The translations under genes and the position numbers were made by a program. The notes below the pieces were generated by a model. It was not told the DNA's origin, did no database searches, and was given only the letters and a program-made list of their open reading frames with translations. From Candidatus Microgenomates bacterium (GTDB lineage Bacteria > Patescibacteriota > Microgenomatia > 2-02-FULL-39-11), in NCBI GenBank assembly GCA_022866885.1, contig JALHWS010000166.1, positions 1-15,975 on the forward strand: a stretch of DNA of 15,975 nucleotides. Reading direction: 5' to 3'. Positions 7,844-14,265 of the stretch are shown piece after piece. Within the stretch, counting starts at the first letter, position 1; the number at the start of each line of letters is the position of its first letter.

Positions 7844-9490
7844 ATGAAAATGTCTTTTATCTTTAGAAGATTATTACCTTTTATTTTGCTTGCGATAGTC
7901 GCTATATTATATGTTCGCCCTTATTTTGTTCCCGGCTTTTTCCCCACCCACGACGGCGAATGGGCGGTAGTTCGGCTAGCTGAGATGCAGCGGGAAGTTA
8001 AAGATCTGCAGATTCCGCCGCGCTGGTCAGACTTTCTCAATCACGGTTTTGGATACCCTTTGTTTTCTTTCACTTACCCTTTTCCCTTTTACATGGGGCT
8101 GTTTTTCCGGTTTTTAGGCTTCGGTTACGTAGAAACGATCAAATTGCTGTTTATCTTGAGTGTTTTTCTGTCTGCATATTTTATGTTTTTGTTGGGAAGG
8201 GAAATTGCTGGCAGCTGGGCCGGCTTCATCGCCGCAATTTTTTACACAGTGGCTCCTTTCCGACTGGTCAATCTTTATGTCAGAGGATCGGTGGGGGAGT
8301 CGATCAGTCTGGCCATTTTTCCTCTGCTTTTTTATTTCGGCTTAAAATTTATCGTCAAGCCTAATTTTTGGCGTTTGGTCTGCTGTTCGATTACCCTGGC
8401 AATCCTGATCCTTTCCCACAACATCATGGCTTTGGCTTTTTTCCCTCTTTTTCTTCTATTTCTCTACTTTGAGATTTTTACTTATTATGAAGACGTAAAG
8501 TTGTACACTTTCAGGTATATCCTGCCGATGTTTCTGTTGGCATTCGGTTTGGCCGCTTTTTTCTTCCTACCGGCACTAGTAGAAAAAAAATTCCTATTGT
8601 TATCTCAAATCCAACTGGCAAGTCTTAAAGATAACTTCATCAAGTTACCGGAGTTTATCGTTTCTTCATGGGACTACGGGATCAAGCCGTCTTTTCAGCT
8701 CGGTTGGGCCCATCTTTTGGCGATGGTTATTGGTCTAGTCAGTTTATTTTTTGCCAAGCCCGTCCAGCGGAAAAAATACGCATTTTTAGCCTGTTACCTG
8801 ATTATTTCCATCATTTTATTGATTGTCCTGACTAACGGGATTTCGGAGAAATTATGGCATCTGCCGCCGCTTTCCTGGCTTGATTTCCCCTGGCGGTTCC
8901 TTACGCCATTGGCCTTTTTATTGGCATTGTCTTCCGTTTTTCTTTCTCTCTCAAAACCGGCCAAGGCAATCGGTTTGCTTTTAGCCGCAATTACAGTTGT
9001 TATCAGTCTTCGTTTTGCCAGGCCTTATGAGTTTAAATATAAGCCGGATGTTTATTATTTCACCAACGACGCGACGACCACTTCCATGGATGAACTGATG
9101 CCTTTGTGGGTAGTGGATAAACCGCGCGACCGGTATAAGGATAAAGTGGAAATTGAGAATGGAAGTGCGACATTGGCAAATATCAAATACAACTCAAAAA
9201 AAATTGAATTTACCGTCAACAGTCAGGAGAAAAGCCTGGTGAAGATTAATTCCATTTATTTCCCCGGCTGGGAATATTCCCTTAACGGTAACAAAATTGA
9301 CCCTGATTACCGTCAAAAAGACGGTTTAGTCCGCTTCGAAGTGGACCCCGGGATGTATAAAGTCAAAGGCGTTTTTACGGAAACACCGATCCGGTTGGCC
9401 GCTGACTTAATTTCCTTGGCCAGTGTTTCCCTGATTGTCGTGTTGACAATGCTTTTTGTGATTAAGAGATTGGTAGTAAAGAGGGCATGA
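7844..9490 (+). CDS. PTPS-related polytopic membrane protein, first of a tandem pair (putative GT-C transferase)
   Basis: This 548-residue protein belongs to the membrane family labelled '6-pyruvoyl-tetrahydropterin synthase-related'. The label is historical; nothing here resembles a pterin enzyme. After an N-terminal helix the external loop reads GFFPTHDGEWAVVR, with His36-Asp37-Gly38 in the acidic position typical of GT-C folds. HGFGYPLFSF (67-76), PFRLVNLYVRGSVGES (138-153), SHN and FPWRFL follow. About eleven hydrophobic segments run to ~390, then a beta-rich external domain with YFPGWEYSLNG, and a final helix before the basic end KRLVVKRA. It is probably an external-face transferase or assembly factor for the surface glycan. 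ATG 7844 is 1 bp after the upstream stop; ATG 7850 is an alternative. The stop overlaps its paralogue as ATGA (9487-9490). Confidence 0.8.
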   Translation: MKMSFIFRRLLPFILLAIVAILYVRPYFVPGFFPTHDGEWAVVRLAEMQREVKDLQIPPRWSDFLNHGFGYPLFSFTYPFPFYMGLFFRFLGFGYVETIKLLFILSVFLSAYFMFLLGREIAGSWAGFIAAIFYTVAPFRLVNLYVRGSVGESISLAIFPLLFYFGLKFIVKPNFWRLVCCSITLAILILSHNIMALAFFPLFLLFLYFEIFTYYEDVKLYTFRYILPMFLLAFGLAAFFFLPALVEKKFLLLSQIQLASLKDNFIKLPEFIVSSWDYGIKPSFQLGWAHLLAMVIGLVSLFFAKPVQRKKYAFLACYLIISIILLIVLTNGISEKLWHLPPLSWLDFPWRFLTPLAFLLALSSVFLSLSKPAKAIGLLLAAITVVISLRFARPYEFKYKPDVYYFTNDATTTSMDELMPLWVVDKPRDRYKDKVEIENGSATLANIKYNSKKIEFTVNSQEKSLVKINSIYFPGWEYSLNGNKIDPDYRQKDGLVRFEVDPGMYKVKGVFTETPIRLAADLISLASVSLIVVLTMLFVIKRLVVKRA

Positions 9491-11217
9491 AAAACAGTCT
9501 AAAGCAAATCATTTTGTTATGCCTGCTATTTTTTCTTTCTTTTTTGGCGATCCGGCCGTTTTTCGTTACCGGTTTTTTCCCGATGCACGATGATACCCAA
9601 CCGGCCCGGGTTTTTGAAATGGCTCAAGCATTGTCTTCCGGCCAATTCCCCGTCCGCTGGGTTGGTGATTTGGGTTACGGCTTTGGGTATCCGCTTTTTA
9701 ATTTCTATGCTCCGCTGCCTTATTATATCGGCGCCTTTTTTAATCTGGTTGGTTTTGATGCATTGGTTGCCACAAAAATAATGATGGTCATCGGGATTTT
9801 GGCAGCCGGCATAAGCATATATTTCCTGGTAAATGAACTGTTTGGTAAAACTGCCGGATTGGTGGCTGCTGTTTTATATCTCTATGCGCCATATCATGCG
9901 GTAAATATTTACGTCCGCGGGGCCGTTGGTGAACTGTACGCCTTTGCATTTTTACCACTGATAGCATTGGGAATAGTCAAGATCGTAAAGGCCAACGGCA
10001 ACCTGAAACAGGTTAAATTGGGGATTTTGATCGCAAGTACAGGGTTTGCCATAGTGCTGCTTTCCCATAACATTCTGGGTTTGATTACCGGACTATTATT
10101 AAGCGTTATACTATTGGTTTATCTGATTTATTCTATAATTAAGAAACAAAAACTTACTACTTTCTACTTTCTACTGGCTACGGTTTTTATAGGTATTGGT
10201 CTATCCACCTTTTTTACTCTGCCGGCGCTGGCAGAGAAAAAATTCACCAAAGTCGAGGAATTGACTGGTGGCGGCAGCGATTTTCGGCAACACTTTGTCT
10301 ATCTTGATCAGTTTTGGAACTCACCCTGGGGATATGCCGGTTCGGCGCCAGGCCGGCAGGATGGTATGTCTTTTAAAATAGGCAAATTACAGTTGATTTT
10401 AGGTTTGTTATCCATTCCTATAGTTATTTATTTCCAAAAAAACAAGAAGCTCAATAAATATTTATGCCTGCCTGCGCAGGCAGGTTTTATGTTTTATGTT
10501 TTATGTTTTATTTTTCTTATCTCAATCTTTATGATGTTGGATACATCGAAACCCGTCTGGGAATCAATCCCGACTCTCTCTTATATCCAGTATCCCTGGC
10601 GTTTCCTGAATATCACCATTTTCAGCCTGGCGGTGTTGTCCGGATTTATTTTTATCCTTTTGAAAAAACCGCTGAAGATTATTATTGCCGGTCTGATAAT
10701 CGTTTCCGTCCTGTGGTTGAATGTTAAATATTTCCAGCCGCAAGAATACCTGACGGTTTCTGCCTCCGATTACACAGATCGCGACATCCTAAACTATAAA
10801 ATTTCCAGGATTTCCGACGAATATCTGCCGCCTGATTTTGTCATTCCCCAAAACAGGGAAGGAATTGCCAGAGAGGCTATAGTTGTTGACGATAACCTAA
10901 AACTAATAAGCAGACAAGAAAACATCACCGATAAACAGTATCAGCTGGAGATTATCAAGCCGGTGACAGTGACTACCAATATTGCTTATTTTCCCGGCTG
11001 GCAGGCCTATGTAGATGGTGTAGGTACGGGCATTTCTTCGAAAAACGGCCGGGTTACCGTAGATTTACCCCAAGGATTACACAGTTTAAAGATCGTTCTC
11101 AAGGATACTCCGATAAGGAAGGGCGCAAATACCATTTCCATTTTGTCGGTGTTTTTGTTACTATTTGTATCATTGTTTTGGAAAGAAATGCCTTTATGTC
11201 CGTCAAAAAAAGCTTAG
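9487..11217 (+). CDS. PTPS-related polytopic membrane protein, second of a tandem pair, with an internal repeat insertion
   Basis: This 576-residue protein is a clear paralogue of the preceding gene. Matching blocks run the whole length: GFFPMHDD (29-36), YGFGYPLFNF, AVNIYVRGAVGE (138-149), LSHN, YPWRFL, IAYFPGWQAYVDG and KDTPIRKGAN. It is about 28 residues longer. Roughly eight of these lie at codons 323-345, where CLPAQAG is encoded by a perfect 18-bp palindrome and FMFYVLCF by a TTTTATG tandem repeat. The insertion keeps frame and falls in a hydrophobic segment, so the protein may still fold. The last residues, MPLCPSKKA, come from DNA that also carries the ribosome-binding site and start of the downstream GT2, a 22-bp overlap. 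It probably shares or complements its paralogue's role in glycan assembly; the acceptor and reaction are unknown. Confidence 0.8.
   Translation: MKNSLKQIILLCLLFFLSFLAIRPFFVTGFFPMHDDTQPARVFEMAQALSSGQFPVRWVGDLGYGFGYPLFNFYAPLPYYIGAFFNLVGFDALVATKIMMVIGILAAGISIYFLVNELFGKTAGLVAAVLYLYAPYHAVNIYVRGAVGELYAFAFLPLIALGIVKIVKANGNLKQVKLGILIASTGFAIVLLSHNILGLITGLLLSVILLVYLIYSIIKKQKLTTFYFLLATVFIGIGLSTFFTLPALAEKKFTKVEELTGGGSDFRQHFVYLDQFWNSPWGYAGSAPGRQDGMSFKIGKLQLILGLLSIPIVIYFQKNKKLNKYLCLPAQAGFMFYVLCFIFLISIFMMLDTSKPVWESIPTLSYIQYPWRFLNITIFSLAVLSGFIFILLKKPLKIIIAGLIIVSVLWLNVKYFQPQEYLTVSASDYTDRDILNYKISRISDEYLPPDFVIPQNREGIAREAIVVDDNLKLISRQENITDKQYQLEIIKPVTVTTNIAYFPGWQAYVDGVGTGISSKNGRVTVDLPQGLHSLKIVLKDTPIRKGANTISILSVFLLLFVSLFWKEMPLCPSKKA
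10467..10484. repeat. perfect 18-bp palindrome inside a coding sequence
   Basis: CCTGCCTGCGCAGGCAGG is a perfect inverted repeat. In the gene's frame it encodes CLPAQAG, a peptide often seen where this dispersed palindrome falls inside genes. The same core with one mismatch occurs at 6284-6301, so the window holds two copies. Confidence 0.85.
10485..10511 (+). repeat. TTTTATG heptanucleotide tandem repeat inside a coding sequence
   Basis: Three exact copies of TTTTATG (10485-10491, 10492-10498, 10499-10505) are followed by a partial TTTTAT. They directly abut the palindrome. Because 7 is not a multiple of 3, gain or loss of one unit shifts the reading frame, which makes the tract a candidate slippage switch. 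Confidence 0.85.
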
Positions 11218-11936
11218 AGATTGTTATCCCGATTTATAATGAAGAAAAGGAGCTGGAAAAAAACATAAAGAAGCTCCATTCTTTTTTGGGAAAAAACTTA
11301 AAAAATTATCAGTGGCAAATTACGGTTGCCGATAACGCTTCGACAGATACAAGTTTATCTATTACCAAGAGTTTATCAAAGAAGCTGACCAATGTTGGTT
11401 TTGTCCATTTGGGTAAAAAAGGCAGAGGACGGGCAGTGAAAAAAGCCTGGCGGGAAAGCAAAGCGGCAATTCTCATGTATATGGATGTGGATTTGTCAAC
11501 CGATCTTTCCGGTTTACAGCCACTCTTATCTTCTTTTTCAAAAGGATATGATATTGCGATCGGTTCAAGACTTCTTTCCGGTTCAAAAGTAGTCGGCCGC
11601 ACGGTAAGAAGAGAAATTTTGTCGAGGGTATATAATATTCTGATCAAAATATTTTTCGGGGCAAAAATTTCCGATGCGCAGTGCGGTTTCAAAGCGGTTA
11701 GCAGGAAAGTTGTCAGAGATCTTCTGCCAGGTATTAGTGATAACGCCTGGTTTTTCGACAGTGAACTTCTGATTGTCGGTGAGAAGACAGGCTATAAAAT
11801 TTTTCAACAGCCTGTTCTTTGGATTGATAATCCGGGTTCAACAGTCAGAGTGTTAAAAACCGTTTATGGAGATTTAGCCGGTCTTTGGCGTTTGTTTTGG
11901 ACCAGGCCGTGGAAAAGTATAAGGAGGAAACAATGA
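11196..11936 (+). CDS. DPM-like GT2 polyprenyl-phosphate glycosyltransferase
   Basis: This 246-residue GT2 enzyme is of the dolichyl-phosphate sugar synthase type: IVIPIYNEEKELEKN (9-23), VADNASTDTS (44-53), the metal motif YMDVDLSTD with Asp97 and Asp99, IGSRLLSGS (122-130), SDAQCGFKAVSR (159-170) and FFDSELLIVGEKTGYKIFQQPVLW. It should make a polyprenyl-phosphate sugar at the cytoplasmic face. I prefer ATG 11196 to the in-frame TTG 11178 because GGAAAG (11180-11185) stands 10 bases upstream and the resulting N-terminus matches the family. The start lies 22 bp inside the upstream gene, and the stop overlaps the next start as ATGA (11933-11936). It sits between the PTPS-related pair and an SDR epimerase, fitting a donor-synthesis role for those membrane proteins. 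Confidence 0.9.
   Translation: MSVKKSLEIVIPIYNEEKELEKNIKKLHSFLGKNLKNYQWQITVADNASTDTSLSITKSLSKKLTNVGFVHLGKKGRGRAVKKAWRESKAAILMYMDVDLSTDLSGLQPLLSSFSKGYDIAIGSRLLSGSKVVGRTVRREILSRVYNILIKIFFGAKISDAQCGFKAVSRKVVRDLLPGISDNAWFFDSELLIVGEKTGYKIFQQPVLWIDNPGSTVRVLKTVYGDLAGLWRLFWTRPWKSIRRKQ
11921..11927 (+). promoter_or_regulatory. strong Shine-Dalgarno site fixing the start of the CDP-paratose 2-epimerase-like gene
   Basis: AAGGAGG lies 5 bases before ATG 11933, inside the end of the upstream GT2. It is the only textbook site noted in the window and settles the start against the in-frame TTG at 11885. Most other starts lack a visible site and rely on stop-start overlap. Confidence 0.85.
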
Positions 11937-12967
11937 AGAAAAAAATGTTGATTACCGGCGGAGCCGGCTTTATCGGTTCAAACTTGGTTGACCATTTTGC
12001 AGGTATTGGTTACCAAGTGACAATTTTTGATAATTTCCAGCGTTTCGGCACCCGGGAGAATGCCTCTTGGTTAAAAAGTAAATACCCACAGGTGAATATT
12101 ATTACCGGAGATATAAGAAATCCAAAAGATCTAAAGATTGCCGTCCAAAAGCAGGAAATTGTTCTGCATTTGGCGGCGCAAGTGGCGGTGACGACTTCAG
12201 TAACCGATCCGAGAAATGATTTTGAAGTCAATGCCTTGGGGACTTTTAACGTTTTGGAAGCGGTCAGGCAAGAGGGCCGAAAACCGATTGTCGTTTTTTC
12301 TTCGACCAATAAAGTTTACGGAGGGATGGAAGATATCGTAATCATTGAGAAAAAAGACCGTTACGCCTATCGTGATTTTCCAAATGGTATTTCAGAAAAA
12401 AATAACCTAGATTTCCACTCGCCTTACGGCTGTTCCAAAGGCGCGGCTGACCAGTATATCCGAGACTTTGAAAGGATTTACGATATTCCGACGGTTGTTT
12501 TTCGCCAATCATGTATCTATGGTCCCCGTCAGTTCGGAATTGAAGACCAGGGTTGGGTAGCCTGGTTTATCATTGCCACCACGTTTGGGAAACCGGTTAC
12601 CGTCTACGGTGATGGCAAGCAGGTGCGTGATGTGCTTTATATCGGTGATTTAGTCCGGATGTTTGATATCGCCATAAATAAAATTAAGATTTCCCGGGGC
12701 AAAATATACAATGTCGGAGGAGGCAGTAAAAATACTCTTTCCGTCTGGAGCGAGTTCGGTCCGATTTTGGAAGAATTATTTCAGCGGAAAATCAAAGTCA
12801 CTTTTGCCGATTGGCGGCCGGGCGATCAGAAAATCTATGTCAGTGACATCCGAAAGGTCCAAAAAGAGCTCGGTTGGAAACCGCAAGTCGGCGTAAGAGC
12901 GGGGATTGAGAAGCTATTCCACTGGGTACAGGAAAATAAGTCGTTGTTTACGAAATTAGTACGTTAA
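11933..12967 (+). CDS. CDP-paratose 2-epimerase-like SDR
   Basis: This 344-residue extended SDR closely follows the CDP-tyvelose/paratose 2-epimerase (RfbE/Tyv) family, which inverts C2 of CDP-paratose to give CDP-tyvelose. The NAD motif TGGAGFIG is at 8-15. Family signatures follow: VTTSVTDPRNDFEVNALGT (86-104), SSTNKVYGG (123-131), HSPYGCSKGAADQY (162-175, Tyr165 and Lys169 catalytic), RQSCIYGPRQFG (191-202) and EDQGWVAWF (204-212). Length agrees with the Salmonella enzyme. No CDP-sugar cytidylyltransferase, dehydratase or reductase of the paratose route is in the window, so the natural substrate may differ or the other enzymes lie elsewhere. It ends the coupled block; a 173-bp gap follows. 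Confidence 0.88.
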   Translation: MKKKMLITGGAGFIGSNLVDHFAGIGYQVTIFDNFQRFGTRENASWLKSKYPQVNIITGDIRNPKDLKIAVQKQEIVLHLAAQVAVTTSVTDPRNDFEVNALGTFNVLEAVRQEGRKPIVVFSSTNKVYGGMEDIVIIEKKDRYAYRDFPNGISEKNNLDFHSPYGCSKGAADQYIRDFERIYDIPTVVFRQSCIYGPRQFGIEDQGWVAWFIIATTFGKPVTVYGDGKQVRDVLYIGDLVRMFDIAINKIKISRGKIYNVGGGSKNTLSVWSEFGPILEELFQRKIKVTFADWRPGDQKIYVSDIRKVQKELGWKPQVGVRAGIEKLFHWVQENKSLFTKLVR

Positions 12968-13140
12968 TATTAGTATTGTTATAAGAAAAAGCAATCCCGA
13001 AAGAGACAATTTCGGAATCCGAGATACCAAATAAGACAGACGATTATAAAAAGATAGGATACTTTGCCCAAGATAAAGGGAACCGATACCAATCGTGAGG
13101 AATGGAGAAATTCCGTCTCTGAGGGAGTGCTTATTCTAAT
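12968..13140 (+). other. 173-bp non-coding interval with inverted repeats, possible structured leader
   Basis: This is the longest gene-free stretch in the window, and no convincing ORF is present. CCGAAA (12997-13002) can pair locally with TTTCGG (13010-13015), and GGAAT (13099-13103) with ATTCC (13110-13114). Alternatively AGAGACAATTTC (13002-13013) can pair with 13107-13120 in a 12-bp helix with a 2-base CC bulge, excluding both local hairpins. TCGGAATCCGA (13012-13022) is a further palindrome. GATACCAA occurs twice (13023-13030 and 13085-13092). The purine-rich GAGGGAG (13121-13127) is the only ribosome-binding candidate for ATG 13141, at a long 13-base spacing. No T-tract terminator and no convincing promoter were seen. 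Confidence 0.5.
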
Positions 13141-14265
13141 ATGTCAAAATATAAAAAAATTCTAGTCACTGGCGGGGCCGGCTTTATCGGTTCACATCTG
13201 GTGGATAGTTTGCTCAAAAAAGGATATCAGGTAAGCGTTCTGGATAACCTGTGCCGGCAGATTCATCCGACAGGCGAATTACCGGATTATTTCAATAAAA
13301 AAGCCCAATTCATTAAAGGTGACGTCACCAAAAAAAGCGATTGGTTAAAAGCGCTTAAAGATATTGACGCCGTTTACCATTTTGCCGCGGCGGTTGGAGT
13401 GGGCCAAAGCATGTACCAGATAGCCCATTACGTGAAAGTAAACAGTTTTGGCACTGCTTTGCTTTTGGATATTTTAGCCAACCGGAAGCATACGGTGAAA
13501 AAGCTCATTATCGCCGCCTCAATGAGCTCTTATGGAGAAGGGACTTATAAATGCAGCGCCTGCGGTTTGGTCCGTCCACCGCTTCGTGACGAAAGAAAGC
13601 TTGAGAAAGGGGATTTCGAAGTTTACTGTCCAAATTGCGGTAAAATCGTTTCTCCCGTCCCGACAAATGAGAAGGCCAAGCAAAATTCCAATTCCATCTA
13701 TGCCATCGGCAAAAAAGAGCAGGAAGAGATGGTTTTGACTTTCGGTAAAGCCTACGGTATTCCTTCCGTGGCCTTGCGGTATTTTAATGTTTATGGCCCC
13801 CGGCAAAGTTTGTCCAATCCTTATAACGGGGTGGCCGCCATTTTCTTGAGCCGGGTGAAAAACGGTAAGCCGCCGATTATCAATGAAGACGGACTTCAGA
13901 CGCGTGATTTTGTCCATGTTACAGACGTTGTCAATGCCAACATCGCCGCTTTGGAAAAAGAAAGCGGAAACTACGAAGTTTTCAATGTCGGTTCAGGCAA
14001 ACCGATTTCCATAAAAGAAGTGGCCCAAGTGATTATTACGCTCAACCTGAGCCATCTCCATCCGGAAATTACCGGCAAAGTCCGTAAACTTGATGTCCGT
14101 CACTGCTTCGCCGATATCGGTAAAATCAAAAAACTTCTCGGTTGGCAGCCGAAAGTGGATTTCTCAACCGGCATGAAAGAGTTGATCGAATGGGGTAAAA
14201 GTGAAAAAGCAGTAGACAAAACGGATTTTGCGTTAAAAGAATTGGCCAAAAGATCCCTTCGATGA
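13141..14265 (+). CDS. dTDP-L-rhamnose 4-epimerase-like SDR with inserted zinc ribbon
   Basis: This 374-residue extended SDR has the NAD motif TGGAGFIG at 10-17, SMSSYGEG (127-134), YAIGK (187-191, Tyr187 and Lys191 catalytic), ALRYFNVYGPRQSLSNPYNGVAAIF (201-225) and TRDFVHVTDV (244-253). The last blocks match the dTDP-L-rhamnose 4-epimerase (WbiB-like) group, which would give dTDP-6-deoxy-L-talose. Between the catalytic serine region and the Tyr-Lys motif is an insert with Cys138-x2-Cys141 and Cys163-x2-Cys166, a four-cysteine zinc ribbon known from members of this group. The substrate is by family resemblance. It is the first gene after the 173-bp gap, so it may have its own expression control. 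The stop overlaps the next GT2 as ATGA (14262-14265). Confidence 0.85.
   Translation: MSKYKKILVTGGAGFIGSHLVDSLLKKGYQVSVLDNLCRQIHPTGELPDYFNKKAQFIKGDVTKKSDWLKALKDIDAVYHFAAAVGVGQSMYQIAHYVKVNSFGTALLLDILANRKHTVKKLIIAASMSSYGEGTYKCSACGLVRPPLRDERKLEKGDFEVYCPNCGKIVSPVPTNEKAKQNSNSIYAIGKKEQEEMVLTFGKAYGIPSVALRYFNVYGPRQSLSNPYNGVAAIFLSRVKNGKPPIINEDGLQTRDFVHVTDVVNANIAALEKESGNYEVFNVGSGKPISIKEVAQVIITLNLSHLHPEITGKVRKLDVRHCFADIGKIKKLLGWQPKVDFSTGMKELIEWGKSEKAVDKTDFALKELAKRSLR

Noticed and set aside
10485..10511. CRISPR-like or minisatellite array
   Set aside because: The units are contiguous 7-mers with no spacers and lie inside a coding frame; it is a short slippage-type tandem repeat.
7844..11217. Pterin biosynthesis role suggested by the family name 'PTPS-related'
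   Set aside because: Both proteins are long polytopic membrane proteins with no pterin-synthase active-site pattern; the name is only a domain label.
11309..11692. Antisense 127-residue reading frame
   Set aside because: It lies opposite the conserved core of the GT2 gene, has no recognisable motif and no start signal; it is a by-product of the real gene's codon pattern.
13102..13122. Short ORF of six codons before the epimerase-like gene as a real leader peptide
   Set aside because: It is too short to judge and has no codon run suggestive of attenuation; it is mentioned only as part of the leader observation.
12968..13140. tRNA or known small RNA gene in the non-coding gap
   Set aside because: I could find no cloverleaf, T-arm consensus or CCA end; only inverted and short direct repeats are visible.
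13519..13917. Antisense 132-residue reading frame opposite the zinc-ribbon SDR
   Set aside because: The SDR frame carries conserved motifs throughout; the opposite frame has none.
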